A stretch of DNA of 64,000 nucleotides from an uncultured Blautia sp. (GTDB taxonomy: Bacteria > Bacillota > Clostridia > Lachnospirales > Lachnospiraceae): assembly GCA_900542045.1 (NCBI GenBank), contig UQMI01000009.1:1-64000 (forward strand), written 5' to 3'. A program made the translations under genes and the position numbers. Positions 1 to 9,241 of the stretch are shown piece by piece; position 1 is the stretch's first letter, and each line of letters opens with the position of its first letter. A model generated the notes under the pieces. That model was not told where the DNA came from. It saw only the letters and a program-made list of their open reading frames with translations, and searched no databases.

Positions 1-1
1 A

Positions 2-1414
2 CTGAGTATGTTTACCCGGGAAGACATGCAGCGTGTTCATGACTATTCCCTGAAACTGTTGTGGGAAAATGGAATTCAGATTGCCAACGAGAGAGCAATT
101 ACTTTATTTCAGAAGCATGGATTTAAAGTAGAAGGAAGTCAGATTTATATAACGGAAAAGCAGGTTGAACAAGCATTGGAAACAATTCCGGATCATTTTG
201 TGATACATGGACGAAATGAGAAAAACAATCTGAATCTGGGTGGAGGGGATTATGGTGTATGTACACCTATTGGGCCGGTGAATATCCGAAATCTGGATGA
301 AGGCATTCGACCTGGTACTTTGAAAGATGTGGAAGATCTGGCGAAGATCTATCAGGGAAGCGATGTGATCAATGTGAATACCAATAATGGGGTTGAAGCC
401 AATGATGTGTCTGCGGATAACAGACATCTGGAAGTAACACGGGCGGTATTGGAACATACGGATAAACCTGTATATACCCGACTGTTTGAATATGACCAGA
501 TGCATGAAGTGATGGATATGGTGGAAATTGTGGCAGGAGAAAAGCTGGAAAGGGGCGGTAAGATCTGGCTTGCTCCAGGATCTTGTCCATCCCTTAGTCC
601 AATGGCCTATAGCCGGGAAGTGGCAGATTGTATCATTGCTCTGGCAGAACGCGGACAGGCAGTTACCCTGGGATCTGCCACCAGTACAGGTGTAACAGGA
701 CCAATCCAGATATTTGGAACTATCGTGATGCAAAATGCGGAACAGCTGGCGGGCATGGTGCTAACCCAGTTGGTGAATCCGGGAAATGCAGTGGGTTATG
801 GAGTGGCAGCCTGTCCCGGGAATATGAAAGGTGCAAAATATTGCTGTGGTTCGCCAGGACGTGTGATGCTGCAGATCGGTTCTATAGAAATGGGCAAGGA
901 ATTTTATCATCTTCCTACCCGTACGGAACCTTATACCACAGAGAGTTCTCTGACCGATGTACAAAGCGGAATGGAATCTTATGAAGGGACCATGTGCAAC
1001 ATTCTTTCCGGAGCAGATTACCAGCTGGGTGAAATCGGAACGCTGGACGCATTGATGACTGTATCTTATGAGAAGACGATTCTGGATGAAGAGATTACCA
1101 GCAGACTGTTGTATATAAAAGATGGAATTGATGTTTCAGAAGAAGCAGCAGCTATGGAGAGTATACAGACAGTGGGAAGCGGTGGAACTTTCCTTTTGGA
1201 AGATGATACTCTGGAGCAGATGCACGATGCCTGGTACCCCCAATATACAGACTGGAACCGAAAACCGGAGGAAATAGGTGATGAAGATTATACTTATGTG
1301 CTCCGCAAAGCCAATGCCCAATGGAAACGACGTCTGGAAGAAGCGCCAGAGTCCATGCTGGATGAGGGAACCAGGGAAGCCTTGAACGATTATATTCGTA
1401 AGCATGCAAAGTAA
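2..1414 (+). CDS. MttB-family (trimethylamine methyltransferase-like) corrinoid methyltransferase, non-pyrrolysine type
   Basis: The protein resembles the MttB superfamily over at least 468 residues. Family members move a methyl group from a quaternary or tertiary amine to a cognate corrinoid protein in the cytoplasm. The frame is uninterrupted, so there is no in-frame amber codon for pyrrolysine. That places it with non-Pyl members, which in characterised cases act on quaternary amines such as glycine betaine, proline betaine or carnitine. The first ATG is at 8, but the frame is open back to base 2, there is no ribosome-binding site, and the N-terminus looks a little short for the family, so the true start may lie before the window. 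No corrinoid protein or RamA-type activator gene is visible downstream; they would have to lie upstream or elsewhere. It heads a plus-strand cluster with oxoacid oxidoreductase, BCCT transporter and aconitase X genes. The exact substrate cannot be read from the sequence. Confidence 0.88.
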   Translation: MSMFTREDMQRVHDYSLKLLWENGIQIANERAITLFQKHGFKVEGSQIYITEKQVEQALETIPDHFVIHGRNEKNNLNLGGGDYGVCTPIGPVNIRNLDEGIRPGTLKDVEDLAKIYQGSDVINVNTNNGVEANDVSADNRHLEVTRAVLEHTDKPVYTRLFEYDQMHEVMDMVEIVAGEKLERGGKIWLAPGSCPSLSPMAYSREVADCIIALAERGQAVTLGSATSTGVTGPIQIFGTIVMQNAEQLAGMVLTQLVNPGNAVGYGVAACPGNMKGAKYCCGSPGRVMLQIGSIEMGKEFYHLPTRTEPYTTESSLTDVQSGMESYEGTMCNILSGADYQLGEIGTLDALMTVSYEKTILDEEITSRLLYIKDGIDVSEEAAAMESIQTVGSGGTFLLEDDTLEQMHDAWYPQYTDWNRKPEEIGDEDYTYVLRKANAQWKRRLEEAPESMLDEGTREALNDYIRKHAK

Positions 1415-1474
1415 AAGATGACATTTGACTTATCTGATAGAGATTAAAAAGAAAACCGGAAAAGAGGGCGGAAA

Positions 1475-1696
1475 ATGGACGATGCGGTAAAAAGGAAAAA
1501 AAGAAAAGCAGCTGCGGACACCAGTCTTTGCAAAGGATGCAGGTTATGTGTGACTGCTTGTCCTACAGGGGCAATCCTGCCCTTGGAAAAGCTGAATAAA
1601 AAAGGATATGAGATTATTTCCATTAATGAAGAGAAGTGCATTGGGTGTGGACAGTGTTACATTATGTGTCCGGATTATGTGTTTACGGTAGAATAA
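1475..1696 (+). CDS. 2-oxoacid:ferredoxin oxidoreductase, delta (ferredoxin-like) subunit
   Basis: This 73-residue protein has two CxxCxxCxxxC clusters, at C19/C22/C25/C29 and C55/C58/C61/C65, each sufficient for one [4Fe-4S] centre. It is the electron-exit subunit of four-subunit 2-oxoacid oxidoreductases and passes electrons from the TPP centre to ferredoxin. The Lys/Arg-rich N-terminus is common in such subunits. ATG at 1475 follows a GAGGGCGG ribosome-binding site. The alpha, beta and gamma genes follow at once, so delta-alpha-beta-gamma form one transcription unit behind the methyltransferase gene. Confidence 0.92.
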   Translation: MDDAVKRKKRKAAADTSLCKGCRLCVTACPTGAILPLEKLNKKGYEIISINEEKCIGCGQCYIMCPDYVFTVE

Positions 1697-1710
1697 AGGA
1701 GGCAGATGGG

Positions 1711-2796
1711 ATGAAGGATAATTTTGTTTTGATGAAAGGGAATGAAGCCATTGCCGAATCTGCTCTCCGGGCAGGCTGCCGTTTTTATGCAGGGTATCCC
1801 ATTACCCCACAAAGTGAAATACTGGAATATATGTCTGCACATATGGCAGAGTATGGAGGAGTTTTTATACAGGGAGAAAGCGAAATTGCAAGTATGAGCA
1901 TGCTTTGGGGAGCAGCAGCTTGCGGTGCAAGGGTGATGACCAGTTCTTCCGGACCGGGATATGATCTGAAACAGGAGGGTATATCTTATCTGTCTTCTTA
2001 TCAGCTTCCGGCAGTATTGATCGATGTGATGCGTTATGGCGTGGGAGATGGAGAAATCACAGAAGGGCAGGATTCTTACTGGATTGCCACCAGAGGCGGA
2101 GGACATGGCGATTCCCGTCAGATAGTTCTTACACCTGCATCGGTACAGGAGTGCGCGGATCTGACATATCTGGCTTTTGATCTTGCGGAGAAATACCGTA
2201 CTGTTGTGATCGTACTCAGTGATGGGGGGATCAGTCAGATGATTGAAAAAGTAGTGCTCCCAGAGGCAAAGGAGCATGATATGGATCAGTTTGACTGGGC
2301 CATCAAGAGTTTCAAAAAGTCAGATGAGCCAAAAGTAAAAGTGTCAAACCTGGATCGTTCCATGGATTATGATACGTATGACGCTATGACCCGGGAGAAG
2401 TTTAAACGGATGCATGAGCAGGAACAGAGGTATGAGCATTTTATGACAGAAGATGCAGAGTTTATTTTGGTTGCCTATGGAATTTCATCCAGAGTCTGTA
2501 AGTCTGCAGTGCGGCTGGGAAGAAAAGAAGGCCTGAAATTGGGATTGATCCGTCCAGTGAGTGTATGGCCTTTTCCGTCCAAAGCATTTGAGCAGCTTAC
2601 AAAGCAGGTGAAAGGACTGGCAACCGTGGAAATGAGTCTGACAGCCCAGATGGCTCAGGATGTATTGTTGGCCACTAAATTCCGGTTTCCTATGTATTCC
2701 TGCTTGACCAGCAAATATGTGGCAACTCCGCGACAAGTAGTAGATTTCTGCAGGGATGCCCTTTCCGGGAAAGTCCAAGAACTGGAGGTGTATTAA
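1711..2796 (+). CDS. 2-oxoacid:ferredoxin oxidoreductase, alpha subunit
   Basis: This 361-residue protein has the pyrimidine-binding domain of the pyruvate/2-ketoisovalerate/2-ketoglutarate:ferredoxin oxidoreductase family, including a PITPQSEI motif about 30 residues in, followed by the family's C-terminal domain II. It forms the active site with the beta subunit and oxidatively decarboxylates a 2-oxoacid to an acyl-CoA, CO2 and reduced ferredoxin. ATG 1711 is preferred because AAAGGAGG lies just upstream at about 1695; the frame is open further upstream but overlaps the delta gene. Length fits the separate-subunit KOR/VOR class rather than fused PFOR. Branched-chain, 2-oxoglutarate and other oxoacid specificities cannot be separated by eye. 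Confidence 0.9.
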   Translation: MKDNFVLMKGNEAIAESALRAGCRFYAGYPITPQSEILEYMSAHMAEYGGVFIQGESEIASMSMLWGAAACGARVMTSSSGPGYDLKQEGISYLSSYQLPAVLIDVMRYGVGDGEITEGQDSYWIATRGGGHGDSRQIVLTPASVQECADLTYLAFDLAEKYRTVVIVLSDGGISQMIEKVVLPEAKEHDMDQFDWAIKSFKKSDEPKVKVSNLDRSMDYDTYDAMTREKFKRMHEQEQRYEHFMTEDAEFILVAYGISSRVCKSAVRLGRKEGLKLGLIRPVSVWPFPSKAFEQLTKQVKGLATVEMSLTAQMAQDVLLATKFRFPMYSCLTSKYVATPRQVVDFCRDALSGKVQELEVY

Positions 2797-2797
2797 G

Positions 2798-3541
2798 ATG
2801 GCAGCTGTAATGAAAAAACCAAAGATGATCGGACCCCAGGTGGGATGGTGTGGCGGCTGTGGTCATGGGATTATCCAGCGTCTGATTGCGGAATGTTGTG
2901 AAGAACTGGGAATGGAAGAGAAGACGATACAGGTATTAGATATTGCCTGCTCATACTGGTCCATTGATACCATGAATTGTGATGGAATCGCAGGCCCTCA
3001 TGGACGATGTGCAGCTGTGGCTACAGGGATTAAAAAAATGCGTCCGGAATCCAATGTCTATGTACATGCAGGAGATGGATGCTCCTATGTGATCGGGCTG
3101 GCGGAAACCTGTTATGCAGCAGAAAGAAATGTACCAATTACTATGATTGTGGTGAATAACGGAATATTCGGTATGACTGGAGGACAGATGAATCTGGCTA
3201 CTTCTCTGGTTGGAGATGTAACTGCCAGCAGTAAAAATGGGCGGGATGCCAATATTGCTGGAGAGCCGTTTGATTTTCTGAATATCGTGGCGAATTATCC
3301 GATTGCTTATGCGGCCAGGGGAGCTTTATATGATCCAGGGCATGTTCGGGAAACAAAAAAGATGATCCGGAAAGGCTTTGAATATCAAAGGGATAAAAAG
3401 GGATTTTCTATTATTGAGATCTTATCGCCATGTCCTACTAACTGGAAGATGACGCCAGTACAGGCAATGGAGAAGATTAAAAATGAAAATGAAAAAGTGT
3501 TTCCGGTAAAAGTGTATGTGGATAAAGGAGATGAAGTGTAA
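2798..3541 (+). CDS. 2-oxoacid:ferredoxin oxidoreductase, beta subunit (TPP-binding)
   Basis: This 247-residue TPP-binding subunit carries the WCGGCGHG cysteine motif near residue 19 and the GDG...NN thiamine-diphosphate/Mg motif (HAGDGCSYV to VVNNGIFG) around residues 83-112. With the alpha subunit it carries out decarboxylation and CoA-dependent acyl release. ATG 2798 sits directly after the alpha stop codon and follows GGAGGTG. The stop codon overlaps the gamma start by one base (TAATG), indicating translational coupling. The size matches KOR/VOR beta subunits. Confidence 0.91.
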   Translation: MAAVMKKPKMIGPQVGWCGGCGHGIIQRLIAECCEELGMEEKTIQVLDIACSYWSIDTMNCDGIAGPHGRCAAVATGIKKMRPESNVYVHAGDGCSYVIGLAETCYAAERNVPITMIVVNNGIFGMTGGQMNLATSLVGDVTASSKNGRDANIAGEPFDFLNIVANYPIAYAARGALYDPGHVRETKKMIRKGFEYQRDKKGFSIIEILSPCPTNWKMTPVQAMEKIKNENEKVFPVKVYVDKGDEV

Positions 3542-4068
3542 TGGCTGACCTGATGTTTGCGGGAACCGGAGGACAGGGGGTTCTTACGGCTGGGAAAATC
3601 TTGATTAAAATTGCTGCAGAAAATGGAAAAAATGTCTGTTGGACAAGTGAATATTCTGCGGAAATGAGAGGCGGTTCTGCTCTTTGCCGGGTAGTGATTT
3701 CCGATGAAGAGATTGGAACTCCATATCCCAACGAATTGGATGTTCTGTGCTGTATGACGGAAGCTTCTTATGAAAAATACGCGGAACAGGTGTTGGAGGG
3801 GGGAACAGTGGTCATCAACACTTCTCTTATTGGCAAACGGGAGTATCCGGAACGGATTCATGTGTATGGAGTGGATGCAATGACTATTGCTCATGAAGCT
3901 GAAAATCCAAGGGGAGCCAATATTGCGATGCTGGGAGCCATGATAAAGGCTACAGGCATGCTGGAAGCAGAGAAGTTTGAGCATGCTTTGGAGATATATT
4001 ATGGGAGCAAAGGAGCTGGAAATGTGAAGTGCTTTCGCCTGGGGTACCAAAGAGCCAGCCAATTGTGA
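3541..4068 (+). CDS. 2-oxoacid:ferredoxin oxidoreductase, gamma subunit
   Basis: This 175-residue protein opens with the GTGGQGVLTAGKIL motif typical of the gamma domain of oxoacid:ferredoxin oxidoreductases. The gamma domain completes the heterotetramer and helps shape the substrate and CoA channel. Its ATG overlaps the beta stop codon by one base. It ends about 90 bases before the ADP-forming acyl-CoA synthetase start, consistent with the acyl-CoA product being handed to that enzyme. Confidence 0.9.
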   Translation: MADLMFAGTGGQGVLTAGKILIKIAAENGKNVCWTSEYSAEMRGGSALCRVVISDEEIGTPYPNELDVLCCMTEASYEKYAEQVLEGGTVVINTSLIGKREYPERIHVYGVDAMTIAHEAENPRGANIAMLGAMIKATGMLEAEKFEHALEIYYGSKGAGNVKCFRLGYQRASQL

Positions 4069-4155
4069 CAGTTGATAATATAGAAGAATTGTTGATATTC
4101 GATATAGGAAACAGGTGGCAACAGCTTGAGAAGAACGAGAGAGCGGAGAAGAAGA

Positions 4156-6255
4156 ATGAATCTGAATAAATTACTGAAGCCACGGACTGTGGCAGTGATC
4201 GGAGCCAGTGAAAGAGCTGGATTTGGGGGAGATACCATCCGGAATTATCTGAAATTCTCCAGAAACCTGGATCGGCTTTATCTGGTAAATCCCAGACATG
4301 ATTGGCTTTTCGGCAGAAAAGTATATCATTCCATATCAGAAATTGAAGAAGAAATTGATCTGGTTATCATCTGTACTCCACAGAAAACAGTGATACCTTT
4401 GTTGGAAGAAGCGGCGCAAAAAGGCTGTGGAGGGGCGGTAGTCTTCGCCAGCGGTTACAGTGAAGTGGGAGAAGAAGGTAAAAGGAAACAGGAAGAACTG
4501 GTAAAAAGAGCGGATCAGCTGGGAATTGCTATTATGGGGCCAAACTGTGCCGGATTTTCAAATTTTATAGATGGTGTTTTCGCATATGCTTTTCTGGTAG
4601 AAGAAAGAGACAGAAAAGGTAATATTGGTATGATCTCCCAAAGCGGACAGATTGTTCTGGCAGGATTGGACAGTCCTTCTATGAAGTTTTCCTATGTGAT
4701 CTCCTCTGGAAATTCCTGTAATGTAAAAGTAGAGGACTATCTGGAATTTCTGGTGGAAGATGAAGATACCAAAGTGGTTGCTGCTTATATGGAAGGAATC
4801 ACAAAACCAGCGCAGCTGGCAGAAACCTTTCGCAAAGCAGCACAAAAGAAAAAGCCTGTTGTGATCATGAAAACAGGAAAATCGCAGAAGTCCCGGCAGC
4901 TGGCTGCTTCGCATACCGGTTCCCTGTCCGGAGCGGATCAGGTAATCCGTACAGTCTTTAAACGTTATGGAGTTATAGAAGCAGGTGACCTGGAAGAATT
5001 ATGTGCATTTGCAGCAGCATTTTCTGTGATGAAAGAGCTGCCCGGAGGAAAGCGTTGTGTGTTTATGAATGTGTCTGGAGGAGAAGCGGGAGTTATGGCG
5101 GATCTTGCAGATGAATATGGTATTACTCTGGCAGAATATCGGTCGGAAACAAAGGCTTATCTGCAGACACTGCTGCCTTCCTATGGAACGGTCAATAATC
5201 CTTTTGATATGACAGCAGAGATTGGGTATAACGTGCCGGCCATGTGTAAAGCAATTCGGGCAATTTCGGCAGATGAAAATGTGGATGTGATCTGTATTGC
5301 CTATACCATTACACCGGAGATCTGGGATGAAACCATTTCCTGTATGGTGGAGGCAGTGGAAACAGTAAGAAAAGAAACAGGAATCAAGCCGATTTTCTGG
5401 ATTCCTTTTATAGAGCACACCAGGCACCCTGAGAGTATGGAAATTTTACGGCAGGCAGGGGTTCCTCTGTTGCCTACTGGTAAATATGGAGTGACGGTTT
5501 TAAAAAGGGTTTTGGATTTTGCGGTGTGGGAGTTCGAGGACACGAAAGGAGCGATACCACAGGAGAAGCATACGGGAAATGTTGCAAAAAGCGAGTATGA
5601 AAGTCTGTGTTACCTGAATGCTCATGGAATAGCAATTCCTCCGCAGGCAGTGGCCGCTTCGCCGGAAGAAGCGGTGAGAGCAGGGGAAATGCTGGGGTAT
5701 CCTCTTTCGGTAAAGATACATTCGCCGGATATCCAGCACAAATCTGATGTAGGGGGTGTAAAGCTGAATATCCGGAATGAGGAAGAATTGAAAAGTGCTT
5801 ATGAGCAGATCATGGAAAGCTGCTCCCGTCAGGTTCCGGAAGCAAGATTGGAAGGAGTTCTATTAAAACCCATGTTAAAAAAGGGAGTGGAAATGATCAT
5901 TGGTGTGAACAATGACAGAGATTTCGGTCCCATGATCCTGGTGGGAATGGGAGGAATTTTTGTGGAGTTGTTCCGAGATGTGCAGCTGGCACCGGCCCCG
6001 GTTTCCAAAAAGCAGGCCCTTGCCATGATCCGGTCCTTAAAGTCGTATCCGCTGCTGAATGGTTACAGGGGAAATCCAGTATGCCAGACAGAAGCCTTGG
6101 CCGATCTGTTGGTGAAAATCAGCCAGATGGCAGCAAAAGAGAAGGAAAGAATCAGGGAATTGGATGTCAATCCGGTATTTGTGACAGACGAGGGAGCAGA
6201 AATTGCAGATGCTCTTCTGGTGTTGTATGAAGATACGAAAGGGGGCATTGAATGA
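4156..6255 (+). CDS. ADP-forming acyl-CoA synthetase (NDP-forming), fused alpha-beta
   Basis: This 699-residue protein has the one-chain architecture of NDP-forming acyl-CoA synthetases. An N-terminal CoA-binding Rossmann domain (VAVIGASERAGFGG near residue 12) is followed by a succinyl-CoA-ligase-like region with the phospho-histidine segment ASHTGSLSGAD, and a C-terminal ATP-grasp domain from about residue 480 (KIHSPDIQHKSDVGGV). It should convert acyl-CoA, ADP and phosphate to acid, CoA and ATP. Behind an oxoacid oxidoreductase this is a classic ATP-yielding pair. ATG 4156 with a purine-rich upstream stretch is preferred over an in-frame TTG at 4126. Its TGA overlaps the next gene's ATG by four bases. 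Confidence 0.88.
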   Translation: MNLNKLLKPRTVAVIGASERAGFGGDTIRNYLKFSRNLDRLYLVNPRHDWLFGRKVYHSISEIEEEIDLVIICTPQKTVIPLLEEAAQKGCGGAVVFASGYSEVGEEGKRKQEELVKRADQLGIAIMGPNCAGFSNFIDGVFAYAFLVEERDRKGNIGMISQSGQIVLAGLDSPSMKFSYVISSGNSCNVKVEDYLEFLVEDEDTKVVAAYMEGITKPAQLAETFRKAAQKKKPVVIMKTGKSQKSRQLAASHTGSLSGADQVIRTVFKRYGVIEAGDLEELCAFAAAFSVMKELPGGKRCVFMNVSGGEAGVMADLADEYGITLAEYRSETKAYLQTLLPSYGTVNNPFDMTAEIGYNVPAMCKAIRAISADENVDVICIAYTITPEIWDETISCMVEAVETVRKETGIKPIFWIPFIEHTRHPESMEILRQAGVPLLPTGKYGVTVLKRVLDFAVWEFEDTKGAIPQEKHTGNVAKSEYESLCYLNAHGIAIPPQAVAASPEEAVRAGEMLGYPLSVKIHSPDIQHKSDVGGVKLNIRNEEELKSAYEQIMESCSRQVPEARLEGVLLKPMLKKGVEMIIGVNNDRDFGPMILVGMGGIFVELFRDVQLAPAPVSKKQALAMIRSLKSYPLLNGYRGNPVCQTEALADLLVKISQMAAKEKERIRELDVNPVFVTDEGAEIADALLVLYEDTKGGIE

Positions 6256-7493
6256 ATAAATATGCATTTCGGGGAGGATTTCTTATTGATGGCACCGGGG
6301 CTCCGGCTGTGGAAAACAGCTTGGTCTTGGTCGAAGGGGAAAAGATTCTTTATGCAGGAGCAGACAAAGAAATACCCGAAGGATATCCGATAAAAGAGAT
6401 AAACGGAAAAACAATTATGCCGGGATTGATCGATGCCCATCTGCATTTTTCCGGAAATCTCACAGATAATGATACCGACTGGCCGACAGAACCCAATCTG
6501 CAGAAGGCGGTAGTAGCGGTACAGCAGGCTCATGAATGCCTGGAGGCCGGGCTGACCACTGTGGGGGAAGTATCTCTGTTCGGGATTCATATTCGGAATA
6601 TGGTGGAGCAAAAGGTAATGAAAGGGCCAAGAATTGTAGCTACTGGCCGGGGATTCTGCGCAACCTGTTCCCATGGAGATTCTCATAAAGTATCCATAGA
6701 ACAGAACCTGGAAGGGCATCCCTGGGCGGAATGTGTGGACAGTCCCTGGGATTTGCGTAAAGCTGTGCGCCGCCGTCTCAGAGAGAATCCAGATGCTATT
6801 AAAATCTGGGCTACCGGCGGAGGCATCTGGCGCTGGGAAACTGCTATGGATCAGCACTACACCATGGAAGAGGTACAGGCTGTGGTGGACGAGTGTAAGA
6901 TGCGGCATATACCAGTATGGTCTCATTGTTTTGGAAGTGCTGCTAATTCAGTGCAGGCTGGAGTAGATTTAATCATTCACGGACAATCCCTGGATGATGA
7001 GACTCTGGATAGGATGGCAGAGAAGGAAATTGCCCTGTGCCCCACCATTAACTTCATGCCGTCCTGGCTGAAGACTTTTCCTCCGAAATACGATCCGGCG
7101 ATTCATGACCAGTATCCTGGTGAGACTGTAGCAGAAAAAGACTTAAATCGGATCTATGCCAATCTGAGAAAGGCAAAAGAAAGAGGAATCCTGCTGACCA
7201 TTGGATCGGACTCATTCAATTCCCAGATGACTCCCTATGGGGAAACGGCGGTAGGAGAGCTACATGCTTTTGTGGAACATGCAGGGATCAGTGAGATGGA
7301 CACCATTGTGGCTGCCACTTTAAATGGAGCAAAAGTCCTAAAGGTAGATGATATTACCGGATCCCTGGAAGCGGGAAAAAGTGCGGATCTTCTGGTGATC
7401 AATGGAAATCCGCTGAAAAATATAAGGGAACTGACAATAGAGTCTATGAAATTGATTATGAAGGAAGGAGAGATTATAAAAGAGAATTTATAA
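6252..7493 (+). CDS. Metal-dependent amidohydrolase (imidazolonepropionase/prolidase-like)
   Basis: This 413-residue amidohydrolase-superfamily protein shows the expected metal ligands in order: HLH in GLIDAHLHFSG (near residue 63), a probable carboxylated lysine in IKIWATGGG, a histidine in WSHCFG, a histidine in IIHGQSLDD, and the final aspartate in TIGSDSF. Short beta strands at both ends form the usual flanking sandwich. Relatives hydrolyse cyclic amides, C-N bonds or Xaa-Pro peptides; the substrate here is unknown. The start overlaps the acyl-CoA synthetase stop (ATGA), so the two are co-translated. In this cluster it could open a ring or remove an amide from the imported compound. Confidence 0.85.
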   Translation: MNKYAFRGGFLIDGTGAPAVENSLVLVEGEKILYAGADKEIPEGYPIKEINGKTIMPGLIDAHLHFSGNLTDNDTDWPTEPNLQKAVVAVQQAHECLEAGLTTVGEVSLFGIHIRNMVEQKVMKGPRIVATGRGFCATCSHGDSHKVSIEQNLEGHPWAECVDSPWDLRKAVRRRLRENPDAIKIWATGGGIWRWETAMDQHYTMEEVQAVVDECKMRHIPVWSHCFGSAANSVQAGVDLIIHGQSLDDETLDRMAEKEIALCPTINFMPSWLKTFPPKYDPAIHDQYPGETVAEKDLNRIYANLRKAKERGILLTIGSDSFNSQMTPYGETAVGELHAFVEHAGISEMDTIVAATLNGAKVLKVDDITGSLEAGKSADLLVINGNPLKNIRELTIESMKLIMKEGEIIKENL

Positions 7494-7653
7494 GCATTAG
7501 AGAAACAATTCGTCTGGTATCTCAGGATACCTCAAATTTAACGCAGAAACATATATAGCAGGGAGGGATAGGGAAGTAAAATTATGACAAAGGAGAGGGT
7601 AACAGCAAATGAAGACTTGGTAAGACTATGTTTTATAGTGGAAAGGGGACAAA
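7494..7653 (+). other. Short intergenic region before the transporter gene
   Basis: This 160-base gap separates the amidohydrolase from the BCCT gene. It contains a small hairpin (GGTATC TCAG GATACC, about 7516-7531) and purine-rich stretches, but no convincing terminator or promoter. The transporter may be read through from upstream or may have its own weak promoter. Confidence 0.3.
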
Positions 7654-9222
7654 ATGGAAAACAAGAATAAGAAAACACATCCGAAGGGCTCTACAAATGT
7701 ATGGGCATTTTGGCCTGCATTTATTGGACTTTTGATTCTGCTGTTTATAAATATATTTTATACGGATTGGATGGCAGATGTTTTAAATACACTGCTGTAC
7801 AGCATGGCAGATAATATTGGATGGATCATTAATCTGTTTGCTCTGGGATGTTTCCTGATCGTCATTTTTATCCTGATCAGCAAATATGGAAATGTCCGTA
7901 TTGGAGGAGAAGATGCGAAGCCAGAGTTTACGTATTTCCACTGGATTGCCATGACAATCTGTGGAAGTATTGGTACAGGCTTGCTTTTCTGGGCTATGGG
8001 CGAACCATTGTATAATTTTTATGATCCGCCGGCTTATGCCATGGCCGAGCCGGGAAGCAGAGAAGCAGCAATCTTCTCCCTATCACAGGTAATGTGGCAG
8101 TGGTCTTTTGTAGAGTTTTCTTTGTATGCGGTGTGTTCTGTGGCATTTACAGTGGCAATCTATAATCGACGGAAAAAATTACAGTATAATGCAGTGCTGG
8201 AGCCATTATTTGGAAAAAGAAAATGGCTGGAGACCCTAATCCATGCAGTGATGATCTTTGCTATGGTCGGTGGATGTGCCAATTCTATGGGCGTGGGACT
8301 GATGCAGATTGGTGCCGGTCTGGAATCTGCTTTTGGCGTTTCGCAGTCGAATTTTATATATCTTCTGGTTGCGGTATTTATTGGAGTCATGTTTGTGGTA
8401 ATGAGTGTATCGGGCATCCATAAGGGGTTGAAATATGTATCCACTGCCACCTTTTTCATTTTCTGCGCATTGCTGATTTATGTATTTGTCTGTGGTGACA
8501 CAGCATTTATTGGTAAGATTTCTTCAGAATCCATTGGTAAGATTCTGGATGACTGGGGTTCCAAAACATTGGTAAACAACACTTTATCTGATGATACATG
8601 GTATGCGGACTGGATTGTACAGTACTGGGCATCGTTTATTCTGTATTGCCCGGTGTTTGGAATGTTCTTCTGCCGTATGGCAAAAGGGCGCACCATTCGG
8701 GAATTTCTGGTTGTAAATGTAGTGATACCTTCCATTTTCTGTGTTATTTGGATTGGCATTTTCGGTGGAATGACCATCAGCCTGCAGACCAGTGGAGCAA
8801 TGGATGTATGGGGGATGGTACAGGAGGCTGGAATGCAGACAACAGTATTCCAGATTATAAAATCTCTGCCTTTGGGTGAAATCGTACAGATTGTTTTCAT
8901 TGTTGCAATTATTGGTTCCTTTACCACAATGGCTGATCCTATTGCGGCAGTATTGGCAACTATGTCTGTACATAATCTGACAGCGGAAGATGAGGCTCCG
9001 AAGAAATTTAAGATAGTCATGGGTCTTCTGATTACAGCTACTGCCTATGCAACTGTGGCAACGGATGGTGTGAATGCGGTAAAGGCCATGTATGTTATAT
9101 TAGGAGCGCCGGTTATGATCATTGTGGGAATCTGTATCGTATCTTTCTTCAAGCAGGTAAAAGAAATACGTAAATACCCAAATACCATGCTGCCGGAATC
9201 GGCTGCGGAAGAAGATGATTAA
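7654..9222 (+). CDS. BCCT-family betaine/carnitine/choline-type transporter
   Basis: This 522-residue polytopic membrane protein has about 12 hydrophobic segments and the BCCT signature region (GTGLLFWAMGEPLYNF around residues 108-123), then the tryptophan-rich segment FSLSQVMWQWSF of the substrate site. BCCT proteins move quaternary ammonium compounds across the cytoplasmic membrane by sodium or proton symport, or by antiport. The location between an MttB-type methyltransferase cluster and aconitase X supports import of the quaternary amine, or exchange of substrate for demethylated product. ATG 7654 follows an AAGGGG-type site. Substrate identity is not readable. Confidence 0.9.
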   Translation: MENKNKKTHPKGSTNVWAFWPAFIGLLILLFINIFYTDWMADVLNTLLYSMADNIGWIINLFALGCFLIVIFILISKYGNVRIGGEDAKPEFTYFHWIAMTICGSIGTGLLFWAMGEPLYNFYDPPAYAMAEPGSREAAIFSLSQVMWQWSFVEFSLYAVCSVAFTVAIYNRRKKLQYNAVLEPLFGKRKWLETLIHAVMIFAMVGGCANSMGVGLMQIGAGLESAFGVSQSNFIYLLVAVFIGVMFVVMSVSGIHKGLKYVSTATFFIFCALLIYVFVCGDTAFIGKISSESIGKILDDWGSKTLVNNTLSDDTWYADWIVQYWASFILYCPVFGMFFCRMAKGRTIREFLVVNVVIPSIFCVIWIGIFGGMTISLQTSGAMDVWGMVQEAGMQTTVFQIIKSLPLGEIVQIVFIVAIIGSFTTMADPIAAVLATMSVHNLTAEDEAPKKFKIVMGLLITATAYATVATDGVNAVKAMYVILGAPVMIIVGICIVSFFKQVKEIRKYPNTMLPESAAEEDD

Positions 9223-9241
9223 AAGAAAGGAGAGAAAGATT

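Noticed and set aside
7584..7670. 28-codon frame overlapping the BCCT start
   Set aside because: The nearest purine-rich site is too far away and the product shows nothing distinctive; a leader peptide cannot be supported.
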